From NCBI GenBank assembly GCA_933207985.1, contig OW240921.1:19763778-19827777 (forward strand): a stretch of DNA of 64,000 bases, written 5' to 3'. The notes beneath the pieces are model-generated. The model did not search any database. It worked only from the letters and a program-made list of their open reading frames with translations, and was not told where the DNA came from. This DNA comes from Pelobates cultripes. Lineage: Eukaryota; Chordata; Amphibia; Anura; Pelobatidae. Position numbers and translations under genes: made by a program. This document shows, in pieces, positions 1-11,458 of the stretch (position 1 is the stretch's first letter; the number at the start of each line of letters is the position of its first letter).

Positions 1-1152
1 GACCTAAATTTAGGTAATTGGATCAAATTTGGTTCAACTAAAATAGATGATTTATTAGAATTGAATAAAATAAGGTCTTTTTTACATCTTCAGTTAAGTC
101 TTGACCTTAATTCAAGAGAATTATTCACATATCTAAGAATCAAAAATTATTTGGACAACCATTTGCTTTATGACAACACTAGGATAAATAAAAAATTAAA
201 TGATCTATTTAAAAATAATACTAATCGTAAATCGATATCTAGTTGGTATGAATTATTGAGAGAGGAAGAAAAAGAGTCTAAACCAAAAGCATGGAAAAAT
301 TGGAAACAAGAAAGTGGGTCTTTAATAGAGTTAGAGCAGTGGTATAGATCAATTCAAGAAGTTAAAAAATTGTTGCATTGTCTAAATATCATAGAGCTTC
401 ATTATAAAATTCTTCATCAATGGCATAGGGTACCAAAAATTCTAAATAGAATCAACCCTGATAATTCCAAACTTTGCTGGAGATGTACCTGTGCTGAAGG
501 TAGCTCTAAACATATTTGGTGGGGATGCAAGCTTTTAAGACCTATATGGAATAAAGCATTTAGAGTTATATCAGACTTAGTGGGAGAAGAATTGGATGAT
601 AATTTATTGGTTGCTCTTTTCCATTTTAACTTAAGAAGATTCTCAACTCAAAATAGTTATCTAATAATCCAATTTATGATGGCCATAAAAATAGAAATAT
701 CAAGATATTGGCTACAGAAAAAGACTCCATCTTGGACCCAAGTGCTAACTCAGCTTAAATACCAACACGATATGGAAAGGGGAATATCTTTTCAATATGA
801 TAGCCACTTAAAATTTGATGAGAAATGGTCACCTTGGCTAGATAATCTGATATAACTGTATACTTTGGCATCTCTGTTATAAATATCCTTCTATATAAAG
901 ATCACTCTAGTTCCTCCCTGTGGTACTGTATTCAGTAAAGTTATGAAGTAACTTAATTATTATAGTTTAGGCCCACCTAATCCACTCAGTTCTTTTAAAT
1001 TGTGATTTTTGTGTTTCTGTGTGTGAAGTTTACTTAACAGTTCACATATCCTTCTATTGTAAATCAAAGTCTATATGTCTAATTCTGAACAGTTTTTGTC
1101 TGTGATGTTGTATATGTAAAATTTGAAAAAAGAATAATAAAAAAAAAAAAAA
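1..1152 (+). mobile_element. L1/Tx1-type LINE, 3' end (ORF2 C-terminus, 3' UTR, poly-A)
   Basis: An open frame from 61 to 855 (264 aa, open upstream as well) matches the C-terminal part of L1/Tx1-clade ORF2. It has the terminal Cys/His-rich patch (LCWRCTC, then HIWWGCKLLRPIW, about residues 138-165) and the hydrophobic tail that follows it in this clade. The stop is followed by an AT-rich 3' UTR with several AATAA-type signals and a poly-A run at 1138-1152, the expected 3' terminus. The copy is 5'-truncated by the window edge. Its frame is unbroken over 264 codons, so it may be fairly young. Clade assignment is from motif memory. Confidence 0.75.
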
Positions 1153-1546
1153 TTACTCTATGGTAAACAATGGAAACCTTTAAATAGTTTTATATTGATA
1201 TTGAATTATAAAACAAAATAAAATAATATATGTCTGAATATTCATATTGTGAATCAAATCCCATGTTCTGATATGCCTACAATGTTGACAACTGGGACCA
1301 GGAACTAGCTGAGGTATCTCAGTCAATCCATCATCTGCCATTTCTTTCAATGGGAGAGTTAATGAGTATCTAAATACGTATGATGTCATACAGTATTGTA
1401 AATATATATGAGCGAATAGGGAATGAAGACAAATTATTTGCAAAATCTCACCATTTCATGTTGGACAAGAGACTGAGGGGTCATATTCTTCTTGTTTTAT
1501 TTTAAATTATGTGATATTAAAAAAACCCAATATGTAAATATTTTAA

Positions 1547-1548
<2 letters not shown>

Positions 1549-1592
<44 letters not shown>
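1549..1592. repeat. (AT)n microsatellite
   Basis: About 22 uninterrupted AT units. Confidence 0.95.
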
Positions 1593-1598
<6 letters not shown>

Positions 1599-2040
1599 GC
1601 CTTATTTTTGCAGTGCATGGATTAGTGTACAGGCTAGTGGAGACATAACATCAAAAATACAGAGTTATAATATAGCTTATCTAGTTATGGCTCTCAGTAT
1701 CACTGCACTTATTTTTGTTTTGTTTTAGTTAGCATGCAAGTATAACAGGAAAGGTTTATGAATACAATAAATTGCTTGTCAGGATTGTCACACGTTTATA
1801 AAATTAAAATTAATAAAACAGGTCAAATATGATGTATACTGTTCCTGCATTTACCATTAAGCAAGATGACAAATCCTAGTCTGTGCTGCATACAGACAAT
1901 TTTTAGAGGTTAAAGAATATCCAAGATAACCTTGCACAATGTTATATTAAAGATGCAGGCTGAACTGTTGCATCTGTAAACATATATAACAATATTGGTT
2001 AGTGTACTGAACTCTAGTAGGCTATTAGAGTAGTGTTAAA
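1593..2040. other. Unassigned AT-rich stretch
   Basis: No coding pattern, splice-flanked exon or recognisable repeat terminus seen. Confidence 0.5.
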
Positions 2041-3182
2041 GTCGAGTAGTAGTGTAGAGTGATAAGGAATAGTAGTAGTACCCCCCCTCCGATCCCTTAT
2101 TGGGTCTACCAAGTTAATTAGGTTCCCTGTAGCCTGAACTTAGCTGATATGGTTATGGAGCTTGGGCGACTGGTGGTAAAGTTCAGTAGGCTCTTTGCCT
2201 GTTCTGGATTCCCACGCCCATTGCTCTGGTCAGCCGATGCCTCGCAGGAGCTGAGTGCTTGCCCACTGTGCTGATCGGTGCATCCGGCTTTGTCCCTCCG
2301 GTGAGGGGGGTCACTGAGTGCCAAAGCCTTGATCGTGTGAGTTCGATTCTCGAGGTGTGATCTGACATTCGTGGGTGGTTGCAGCCTTGCTTGGCCCCTC
2401 TCAAAGCTGTCGTATTCTTGGGCCTTTCATTTTGCTTTTGCACCTGCCGGTTCGGGCTGACTTTGACCCTTTGATGAGGCTGTCGCGTGCGCTGTCTCTT
2501 AGACACTCTTGAGGCCCCAGGAGTTAGTTTCCATTTTTCGTTGCTCCCCACAAGGTCTTCTCGGCCTGGCCCCAACAGGGACCCCTGCAGGTGCAGAACT
2601 CTCATGGTTGTGCGTTGGGAGGGAGCTGCTGATGGAATAGGCGGCATCCAAGGCACTGAGCATCTCATGCAGGCTTCCAGTTTCTCGCAGAAGGCAGTAG
2701 AGATGCTATTCTGCCATAGCTTCATTTCCCGCCATGCGTTGTGTGGGTTGGTACTGTGGTAGGCATCCGCCATTATGGAAACCACAGGGACGGTTAGCTC
2801 GGGGCCCCATGGAGCCGGTACTGGCCCATCGCTTTGCTGGGGGATCATGTGGTTTAGACCGGGATGACCCCCACCAGTCTAGAGGGAGGGGAATGAGGGC
2901 TTGCATCCAGATACCCAGCGTGGTGTTGCAGCTGGGGAGCAGCCATCTCCCGTGCGCCTGCCATGCTTGTAGGCCTCACAGTGATTATTGCTCAGTCCGT
3001 CGAGAGGTGTCGTTCTGTTCACCTCAATGTCCTATCTCGTATGGTGGTCTTGTAGTCTTGATTGAGTGCCGGTTTGGTAGTGGTAGCTCAGTCCGTCGAG
3101 AGGTGTCGTTCTGTTCACCTCAATGTCCTCTCTCGTATGGTGGTCTTGTAGTCTCGATTGAGTGCCGGTTTGGTAGTGGAAA
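2041..3182. repeat. GC-rich island with a 96-bp tandem duplication
   Basis: The composition jumps from AT-rich to GC-rich at about 2075 and falls back at about 3185. The last 190 bp are two near-identical 96-bp units (2991-3086 and 3087-3182, both starting CTCAGTCCGTCGAGAGG). A 221-codon minus-strand frame (2183-2848) and shorter frames on both strands lack any motif I know. The abrupt edges and the minus-strand ATGGCGGATGCC context suggest the 5' region and ORF1 start of a LINE, but I could not confirm a family. Confidence 0.5.
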
Positions 3183-3560
3183 TCAGCTTTAAGTGCCAAT
3201 TTTAAATGTAGAAAGTAATCCAGGCATTCCAAAGTATCCCAAAAAGGCAACTCTTATTGGACCCATGAGCCAAAATACAATGTTTCGACCCCTTAAGATC
3301 TTTGTCAAGCTTCTAAACACATATATAACAATCAATATATAGGTGTACAAAGTAATTAATAAGTGATATAACATGTGACATACCAAAATTAATTGGCTAC
3401 ATGATCAGTCAGTAGTTGTTAGATATCATCTCCCTTCCAATCATTGTCCAACATATCAGGGGTGTCACACCTCACAGGGTAATTCAACCAATAAGATACT
3501 GAGTCTATCAATTGCTTAATTATAAGAATTTTAATTATATCTAGTTAAGTAAATTTGTTA
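3183..3560. repeat. Probable short interspersed repeat and flank
   Basis: It contains TTTCGACCCCTTAAGATCTT followed by TGTCAAGC. This is the 'tttcgacc..aagatctttgtcaag' type of motif seen in dispersed amphibian repeats; related motifs occur at 7980-8020 and 53015-53045. Family unknown; boundaries approximate. Confidence 0.35.
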
Positions 3561-3570
3561 AGTATTAGAA

Positions 3571-3860
3571 ATGCCGGGACAGATTCAGTTACTCACATTT
3601 CCGGGTCGGCCACCTGATCGTGACCACGTCCAACGTGTAGAGGACACGCATAACCATATTGGTCACAGGATCAGGTTTGTCAGAATCGTAGCAAATGCGC
3701 ATGCGCACCACGGCGCATGTGCATTGACGTTCATTTCCATCCGACCAATCTAAATTAGTTATATGATCAAGAACGGCAGTATCGTGACTAGTGCGCACGC
3801 GCAACAAAGCACATGCGCAGTCACGCACCTCCACTGTACCAATCAGCATCATATACCAAT
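3571..3860. repeat. Imperfect ~96-bp direct repeat
   Basis: Two diverged copies of a unit starting GATCAGGTTTGTCAG / GATCAAGAACGGCAG (3669 and 3765), each with a run of alternating GCGCATGCGC-type purine/pyrimidine sequence. The short frames here on both strands have no family match. Confidence 0.5.
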
Positions 3861-4617
3861 CTTACGTTTACCAAGTATCTCGCATATAAATATAAAATGT
3901 GAGATACTTATTAGTTACAATTACAGTTACGTTTCTATTATAATGCAGAAAAAACGCAAGAGAGGATTAGACATGAATATCTAAGTACGAAAAGTTAATA
4001 ATAAACCCTGTTTCGGAATGACAGCCCCAATAGTGGATCCTAATCAGCAAAATAAATTTAAACTATACTTATTAAAAATCTTAGCATATTTTTATTTCTA
4101 TCATTTTTCAATTTAATTTTTTTATTTATTTTAGTTTTTTTACATCCCTTATCCAATCACAGATCATACAATTTCTGCATCTCAATGTCTTCCAAAATTA
4201 TTTTCTTTGAAATTATTCATCACCTAATAGAAAGTTAATGGTGGTAAACTCAATAAAGATACAATAAATAATATTAAGAATATATACAATAGAGAAAAAA
4301 TAGTGAAATAAATAAATAGAGAAATAAAATACAAAATATAAATAAAAGAATATAAAACTAAAAAATAAAAAAATTCAAAATAACAAAAAATAAAATAAAA
4401 ATGAACAATAAAAATAAAAAACTAGAAATATATAATAATAATAATAATGTGAAAATAAACGTGTCATATAATTGCATATAATTAAGTGCCAAGTTTAGTA
4501 GGAGCTGCTGAGATGAGCATCCTCACAACTCTGCAGTCAGGCCCCGCCCCTCCTTGAATAATATATTTTTAATGGTTTATTTAAACTTTAAATAGTTTGC
4601 ATTACTATCTACTTAGT
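3861..4617. other. AT-rich intergenic stretch
   Basis: Mostly A-rich, low-complexity sequence (about 4080-4460), then a short GC-richer segment. No gene seen. Confidence 0.6.
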
Positions 4618-5228
4618 ACATAGTCCATAGTTACATAGCTGAAAAGAGACTTGCGTCCATCAAGTTCAGCCTACCTCACATTTGTTTTTTGCTGTTGATC
4701 CAAAAGAAGGCAAAAAAACCCAGTTTGAAGCACAATTTTGCAACAAGCTAGGAAAAAAATTCCTTCTTGACCCCAGAATGGCAGTCAGATTTATCCTTGG
4801 ATCAAGCAGTTATTACCCTACATTGAAAGATTATATCCTTGAATATTCTGTTCTTGCAAGTATGCATCTAGTAGCCGTTTGAACATCTGCATGGACTCTG
4901 ATAAAACCACTTCTTCAGGCAGAGAATTCTACATCCTGATTGTTCTTACAGTAAAAAAACCTTTCCTTTGCCTTAGACGAAATCTTCTTTCTTCCAGTCT
5001 AAACGCATGGCTTCCTGTCCTATGTAAAGTCCGGTTTGTGAATAGATTTCCACACAATGGTTTGTATTGGCCCCGAATATATTTGTATAATGTTATCATA
5101 TCCCCTCTCATGCAACGTTTTTCTAAACTAAATAGGTTTAAATTTGTTAACTTTTCTTCATAGCCGATATGTTCCATTCCTTTTATTAGTTTTGTAGCCT
5201 GCCTCTGCACTTTTTCTAGTGCCATAAT
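4618..5228 (-). mobile_element. CR1/L2-type LINE, 3' end
   Basis: On the minus strand, 5225-4929 encodes the C-terminus of a CR1/L2-type reverse transcriptase ORF: LEKVQRQATKLIKGM, then YEEKLTNLNLFSLEKRCMRGD and a FTNRT..RTGSHAFRLEERR block. The 3' terminus carries the ATAGTTACATAG-type end at about 4628-4640. It ends only 110 bp before exon A1, so it lies in the intron upstream of that exon. Confidence 0.8.
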
Positions 5229-5337
5229 ATCCTACAACATTTACACTGCTTTTAATATTTGCATTTGCATCTTTTTGTACAATTACTATAACTGAATTTT
5301 TAACATCATTAATTCAAATCAATTGTATTTAACCCAG

Positions 5338-5478
5338 GTTCAGAGAATATGGCTGGTTGTGCGTCACACAGTTTTTGTTCTTTGAACAAAGTAGTTGGAA
5401 CCTTAGTAACAACCAGAAATGAAAATTATATAGTCATTACCTGTCAGAAGGCCGAACGCAATGGTACTCTGCCAGTGG
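5338..5478 (+). CDS. Exon A1: internal second half of a uPAR/Ly6 type-2 domain
   Basis: 141-bp exon, flanked by a polypyrimidine-poor AACCCAG acceptor and a GTAAGT donor, phase 1 at both ends, 46 whole codons with no stop. It encodes GCASHSFC (the Gly-Cys-Ala-Ser-x3-Cys signature of the second half of the second PLI-gamma/PINLYP/sodefrin-precursor-like domain), a further ITC cysteine and a sequon (NGT), ending LPV. The closest relative in the window is B1. It lacks its cysteine-rich first half, which must come from an exon left of the window. The family is extracellular, secreted or membrane-anchored; function here is unknown. It could belong to a gene upstream of A2-A5, or to the same gene. 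Confidence 0.8.
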
Positions 5479-6104
5479 GTAAGTTATTTTATTTTGTCAT
5501 CTTTTCACAAACCATTATGCTTTGATGGGTTGACAGTTGGAAGGGAAACCATCAATGCTTTTGAAAATACAGAATTGAAAACAACATTGAAATTGATCCA
5601 TTACTTATTTTAATCATATTCATCTGATGTTCCATATTCTTTAGTTTCATATTTGTATTAATAAAAATTAAGCAATTTATATAATCACAATTCACATGAC
5701 AGTTTAGTCCAGACACGACCAGGACCCACATTGTATTAGAGCAGGAGAAATGTTTGGGGTAATTTATCAGAGTGTTTTTTTTCTTCTAAAAAGTGGTGAA
5801 ATGTAAAAAACTACTAACTATAACATAATGCATAATTGATTCCTGGCACGAACAATAAACATACACATTTAATTAACACCAATAGGGCCTACATCTCTAC
5901 ACCTCAGGAACAATAAACGAGCCCAGCTCAAGAAGTGTGTAGTCCCCTGTTAGAAAAACACATTTCCCAGGACCCATGCCCTTAGAGAAATTGAAACATA
6001 AAAAACACAACCTTAAATCTTTGGCACATCCTGCCTTTACTTGGTCCAGTGTCAAGGATCTCAGGCAATAGAGCACTTATGCGCACACTCTCCTTGGTAC
6101 ACCA
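5479..6104. other. Intron, unassigned
   Basis: Intron following A1. AT-rich, no recognisable element until the SGNH relic. Confidence 0.5.
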
Positions 6105-6632
6105 AATGCCCAATTCAGACCATTCTGAATACCAGCATCAAAAATGTCCAAATCCACATCAGTGAGGTGGACCCATCAGGTAAGAAAACTTGGGGGGAAT
6201 TTTCCAGCTGACTATATGTAATGGTGATACCATCATGAACTTGAACAAAATGAGACATAAACCTGTTAATTTTAATGTGTGCCTTGTCAATGGCCAGTTC
6301 TGACCAATAATTATACCAAACCAAGCAGGGAATTATCTCTGACCAAACCATAATTAAACCCAACACTAAATGCAACATGTTCAACAAAATATCTATTTTC
6401 AGGCCGTGAATTTGCATGAATTTAATTGAGTCATTCTCGGCCAGGTAAATTAGTAAACCATGAGGGCTGCAGCTAAAACCACAGACCTTAAATACCTGTG
6501 CCATAAACCCATTCTAAAATATGCCCTAATTACCTGACCAAGGAACCAACATGACATGAGGAGACCATCATTGTGAACTGTTACTCTGTTGGCAGCCCAA
6601 TGGACATATGAATGCCCCATGATGTAAACCAA
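6105..6632 (-). pseudogene. SGNH-hydrolase relic of a tyrosine-recombinase (Ngaro/DIRS-like) retroelement
   Basis: Read on the minus strand, two overlapping frames (6632-6450 and 6504-6115) carry a degenerate SGNH hydrolase. They show an IMGHSYVHWA block near the start, the MVWSEIIPCLVW block in the middle and FLPDG near the end, where the catalytic Asp-x-x-His block (DGVHL in relatives) should stand. Here that His is gone. A frame change separates the first block from the rest. Proteins of this type are carried by Ngaro-like YR retroelements in fish and frogs (from memory). No recombinase or reverse transcriptase is seen next to it, so it is a fragment. Confidence 0.6.
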
Positions 6633-6773
6633 GCACCTTCAGGAATCTAAAGGAAGACAAAGTAAGTTCAGAAAACAAAGCCAACAGCAAATAGCAAACA
6701 ATATATGAAAACAATACAATGCCACCCACATAGATCATGTATCCATACCCAGCAATCCCAGCAGAACATGGTT

Positions 6774-6960
6774 AAAGGATCACTCTAGTATCTGGAAAAT
6801 AAACTAGTTTTCCTGACACTGTATAATCCTTGGGGGACCCTCACCCTCAGGGTTGCCCTCCCGCTGGGCTGAAGGGTTTAAAACCACTTTAGCCACTTAA
6901 CTTAATCCAGCGCCGGGTTCCCTCGGTGCTGGTGACCTCTCCTCCCAAAATAAAATACAA
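6774..6960. mobile_element. TTAA MITE, left end
   Basis: It starts TTAAAGGATCACTCTAGTAT, the terminal motif of the TTAA-flanked MITEs elsewhere here (for example 17705-18187, which also continues with a conserved 'cctggcact..' hairpin and a GGGTGCCC..CCCTCAGGG block). The right end is not recognisable. Confidence 0.6.
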
Positions 6961-7007
6961 TATTACTTCTGTCAGATACATGTGCATCAATACATGGCAA
7001 ATGGTTA

Positions 7008-7475
7008 ACATAGAAACATAGAATGTGACGGCAGATAAGAACCATTTGGCCCATCTAATGTGCCCAATATTTCAAAATACTTTGAATTAGTCCATGCCCT
7101 TTTCTTAAGTGTATGATAGCCTTATGCCTATCCCATGCATGATTAAACTCCCTCACTGTGTTAAGCTCTACCACTTCAGCTGGAAGGCTATTCTATGCAT
7201 CCACTACCCTCAGCAAAGTAATACTTTCTGATATTATTTTTAAACCTTTGCCCCTCTAATTTAAGACTATGTCCTCTTGTTGTGGTAGTTCTCATTCTTT
7301 TAAATATAGTCTCCTCCTTTACTGTGTTGATTCCCTTCATGTATTTACATGTTTCTATCATATCCCCCCGGTCCCGTCTTTCCTCCAAGCTATACATGTT
7401 GAGTTCCTTTAACCTTTCTTCGTAAGTTTTATCCTGCAATCCATGAACCAGTTTAGTAGCCCTTCTCTGAACTCT
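7008..7475 (-). mobile_element. CR1/L2-type LINE #1, 3' part
   Basis: The 3' terminus has the ACATAGAAACATAGAATGTG end, followed (minus strand) by the ORF2 C-terminus (7484-7188: YEERLKELNMYSLEERRDRGD and a TTTTRGHSLKLEGQRF block). It is interrupted at 7475 by the foldback element and resumes at 8839. The 14 bp at 7462-7475 (CTTCTCTGAACTCT) recur at 8838-8851. Confidence 0.85.
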
Positions 7476-8838
7476 GAAATGCAAAAAACAGATATATACA
7501 GCAAGGTAATAAAATAGAGTGTGATAGCTATAAAGCTATAAACCCCCTGAGTGGAAACCCCTTACACCACTCAACAAATAGAAAGCAAATACATACAATG
7601 TAGAGGGTTGGTCACACTTAAAATACGTCTGAAAGAGATAAACAAAGCACGTAATAGTGTAATATTGTCTGGTAAATGGAATATTGAGGAAGTGAAGTCT
7701 GGTACTCACAAGCCTGGAGCCAAATCTCATATGGCTCCCATGGATATCGCCTTGGGACTATTCAAAAGGATGTCCCCCTCCTACTTCCACATGGGCTGTT
7801 GGTTGTTCCAATTGGAATGAGGTCCAGAATCCAATGTAGGTCTTAATAAAAAAGTACTTTTATTGTATGTAAAAAAGATAATAAAACTTCATTATTTAAA
7901 AAATAACAAAAACACAAAATATATAGCTATGTACTATATTAGTAAGTCCTGCCAATTGGCTGTATAGTTCAATGGTAACCGAAACGCCTTTCGCCCCTCC
8001 GGGGGCTTTTTCAATCGGTATAAGTGAATGTTCATTGCAGTCAAGCGTTCATTTATCCCCCTGTGTACCTTTACTTCCGGGTTCCGGCTGATTTCTCTTT
8101 GGAACGCATCATGCGTTCCAACTACGGCTGTGATTTACGATTCCGCTTCCGGGTTCACGGTTTCACTTCCGGATTTTGGTAATGATGTCGCTGGAACGCA
8201 ACGTGCGCTCCAAACTTCGTTACGTTCCATTCTCAGAGCCTGACTCCATATTATCGGGACGCACAGCTGAATCAGCTGTGCGTTCCATAACATGATAATG
8301 AGGCACCGGAATACCGCAATATGTACATTCTCAAAGAGCATAAAATATTCTTCCTACATATAATATTCAATTCCTGTAAAAGATACATACACTTTAAATG
8401 GAGATATATATTTTCTAATCAATATAGTAAAATCCCCTGCACCATTGATAATCATGCTATGGTGATCATACTCTTAACGTGAGATGGTGATTAATGTGAT
8501 ATAATATAATTTACTTATTGATTATTACTCAAAAATTCTTTAAATCTTTTTTATATACAATAAAAGTACTTTTTTATTAAGACCTACATTGGATACTGGA
8601 CCTCATTCCAATTGGAACAACCAACAGCCCATGTGGAAGTAGGAGGGGGACATCCTTTTGAATAGTCCCAAGGCGATATCCATGGGAGCCATATGAGATT
8701 TGGCTCCAGGCTTGTGAGTACCAGACTTCTCTTCCTCAATATTCCATTTACCAGACAATATTACACTATTACGTGCTTTGTTTATCTCTTTCAGATGTAT
8801 TTTAAGTGTGACCAACCCTCTACATTGTATGTATTTGC
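7476..8838. mobile_element. Foldback element with long inverted arms, inserted in LINE #1
   Basis: The sequence from about 7580 to 7880 returns as its reverse complement at about 8550-8838, with near identity over about 270 bp (for example TGGCTCCCATGGATATCGCC against its complement near 8680). The core is unpaired and contains GAAACGCCTTTCGCCCCTCC and several CGTTCC-rich segments. The host LINE sequence CTTCTCTGAACTCT is duplicated at both edges (7462-7475, 8838-8851), which marks an insertion. The left edge has about 100 bp outside the arm (7476-7580), so the element is asymmetric. The class is unclear: a 14-bp duplication fits target-primed or SINE-like insertion better than a hAT or TTAA transposon. 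Short frames inside are shadows of the arms. Confidence 0.75.
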
Positions 8839-11458
8839 TTCTCTGAACTCTCTCTAAAGTATCAATATCCTTCTGAAGATATGGTCTCCAGTACTGCATA
8901 CAATACTCCAAGTGAGGTCTCACCAGTGTTCTGTACAATGGCATGATCACTTCCCTCTTTCTACTGCTAATACCTCTCCCTATACAACCAAGCATTCTGC
9001 TAGCATTTCCTGCTGCTCTATTACATTGTCTGCCGACCTTAAAGTCATCAGAAATAATCACCCCTAAATCTCTTTCCTCATATGTTGAGGTTAGGACTCT
9101 ATCAAATATTCTGTACTCTGCCCTTGGGTTTTTACGTCCAAGATGCATTATCTTGCACTTATCCACATTAAATGTCACTTGCCACAGCTCTGACCATTTT
9201 TCTAGTTTACCTAAATCATTTGCCATTTGGCTTATCCCTCCTGGAACATCAACCCTGTTACATATCTTAGTATCATCAGCAAAAAGACATACCTTACCAT
9301 CAAGACCTTCTACAATATCACTAATAAAAAGATTAAAGAGAATGGGTCCAAGTACAGATCCCTAAGGTACCCCACTGGTGACAAGTCCAAGCTTCGAATA
9401 TACTCCATTGACTACAACCCTCTGTTGCCTGTCACTCAGCCATTGCCTTACCCATTCAACAATATGAGAATCCAAACTTAAAGTTTATTGATAAGCCTTC
9501 TATGTGCAAAAGCGTCAAAAGCCTTACTAAAATCTAGGTAAACAATGTCTACTGCACTACTCTGATCTATTATTTTAGTTACTCAATCAAAAAAATCAAT
9601 AAGATTAGTTGGGCATGATCTCCCTGAAGTAAACCCATGTTGTCTCTGATCTTGAAATCCATGCGTTTTTAGATGTTCAACAATCCTATCCTTTAACATG
9701 GTTTCCATTACTTTCCCCACTACTGAAGTAAGGCTTACTGGCCTATAGTTGCCTTACTCCTCCCTTCTACCTTTCTTGTGAATGGGCACAACATTTGCTA
9801 ACAATCTTCTGGGACTACTCCTGTTAACAATGATTGGTTAAATAAATCTGTTAATGATTTTTCTAGTACACCACTAAACTCTTTTAATAACTTTAGGTGT
9901 ATTCCAGGTCCCATTGACTTATTTGTCTTTACTTTTGACAGTTGAAATAGAACCTCTTCCTCTGTAAACTCACGTGTAATAAATGACTCATCTATCCTTT
10001 TTCTCAACTGAGGTCCCTTTCCTTCATTTTCATCTGTAAATACAGAACAAAAATATTAATTGAGGCAGTAAGCTAGACCTTTATCCTCTTCTACATACCT
10101 TCCTTCATTTGTTTTTAATCTAACTAATCTTTGTTTTACTTTTCTTTTCTCATTTATGTATCTAAAAAATGTTTTATTCCCCTTTTTTACTGACTGTGCT
10201 ATTTTCTCTTCTGTGTGTGATTTGGAAGCTCTTATAACTTGCTTAGCCTCTTTCTGCCTAATCTTATAGATCATTTTGTCTTCCTCACTCTGGTTTTTTT
10301 TTTTTATAATTCCTAAATGCTAACTTTTTGTTTTTAACTATTTTGGCCACATCTGTAGAGTACCACAGTGGTTTCTTGAATGTTTTGCTTTTACTGACAA
10401 GCCTAATGCAATTTTATGTTGCCTTCAATAGTGCAACTTTTAAATAATCCCATTTCTCTTGGACTCCCTTTAGATTGCTCCAGTCTGATAATGATTCCTC
10501 CACCCATATTCTAATTTTAGAAAAGTCTGTTTTTCTAAAGTCTAAAACTTTTGTTTTTGTGTGGTGTGACTCAGTCACTGTTCTTATATTAAACCACACT
10601 GACTGATGATCACTGGATCCTAAACTTTCACCTACAGTAATATCTGATACCAAATCTCCATTTGTTAACACTTAATCTAGTATTGTCTCTTTACGAGTTG
10701 CCTCCTCAACAACTTGTTTTAGAGACAATCCCAGTAGGGAGTTTAGAATATGTGTGCTCCTGGCACAAGTAGCTAATTTTGTTTTCCAATTTACATCAGG
10801 AAGATTAAAGTCACCCATGATGATAACTTCCCCCTTCATTGTCATTTTAGCTATTTCCTCAACTAGTAGATTATCTAACTCTTCAATTTGTCCTGGGGGC
10901 CTATAAATCACACCTACACGAGTTACTGTGTGATTACCAAATTCTAACGTAGCCCAAACGGACTCTATGTTTGCCTCACTAACTTTTATTAGGCTAGATT
11001 TTATGCTATCCTTCACATACAAGGCAACCCCTCCCCCTTTATTGCCTTCCCTATCTTTCCTATATAAAGAGTACCCTGGTATTGCTATGTCCCAGTCATT
11101 TTTCTCATTATACCATGTCTCAGTAACTGCGACTAAATCTACACTATCAGTTGCCATTATTGCCACAAGTTCATGGATCTTATTCCCTAAACTGCGAGCA
11201 TTTGTAGACATGACTCTAAGCTTATCATTTTTTTAACACACTTGCTCCAGGCACCTTCTGTCCTTGTTTTAAGGGGCAATTGGATTGATGTTTTATCACC
11301 CTTTTGCCCCCCCCCCCTCCTAGTTTACATCCTAGCAAAACCTCTGGACTGCTCACTGAGAACATTTGTTCCCTTTTGAGAAAGATGCAAACCATCTTTT
11401 TTGTACAGCTTATCTCCATTCCAAACAGAGCTACCATGAGAAATAAAGGCAAATCCTT
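8839..11458 (-). mobile_element. CR1/L2-type LINE #1, main body (esterase ORF1 end, endonuclease, RT)
   Basis: Reading 11458 to 8839 on the minus strand, in order: an ORF1 C-terminus with a DGLHLS esterase block (about 11400-11380, SGNH/CR1-type ORF1) running into a G-rich stretch; an apurinic-type endonuclease (11211-10414: STNARSLGNK, ETWYNE, KGGGVALYVK, MGDFNLPDVNW); a linker (10274-10056); then the RT, with a FADD catalytic motif encoded at 9272-9286 and a C-terminal block to 8603. The endonuclease frame breaks at 10672/10671 by a stop, and the RT has several frameshifts and stops, so it is dead but nearly complete. With 7008-7475 it forms one element split by the foldback. The 5' end abuts the 3' terminus of LINE #2 at 11459. 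Confidence 0.85.

Noticed and set aside
2330..2360. tRNA-like B box (GAGTTCGATTCTC)
   Set aside because: No A box at the right distance and no cloverleaf; chance match.
2183..2848. 221-codon minus-strand frame as a host gene
   Set aside because: GC-rich context, no motif, overlapping frames of similar quality on the other strand, no splice sites; kept only as part of the repeat island.
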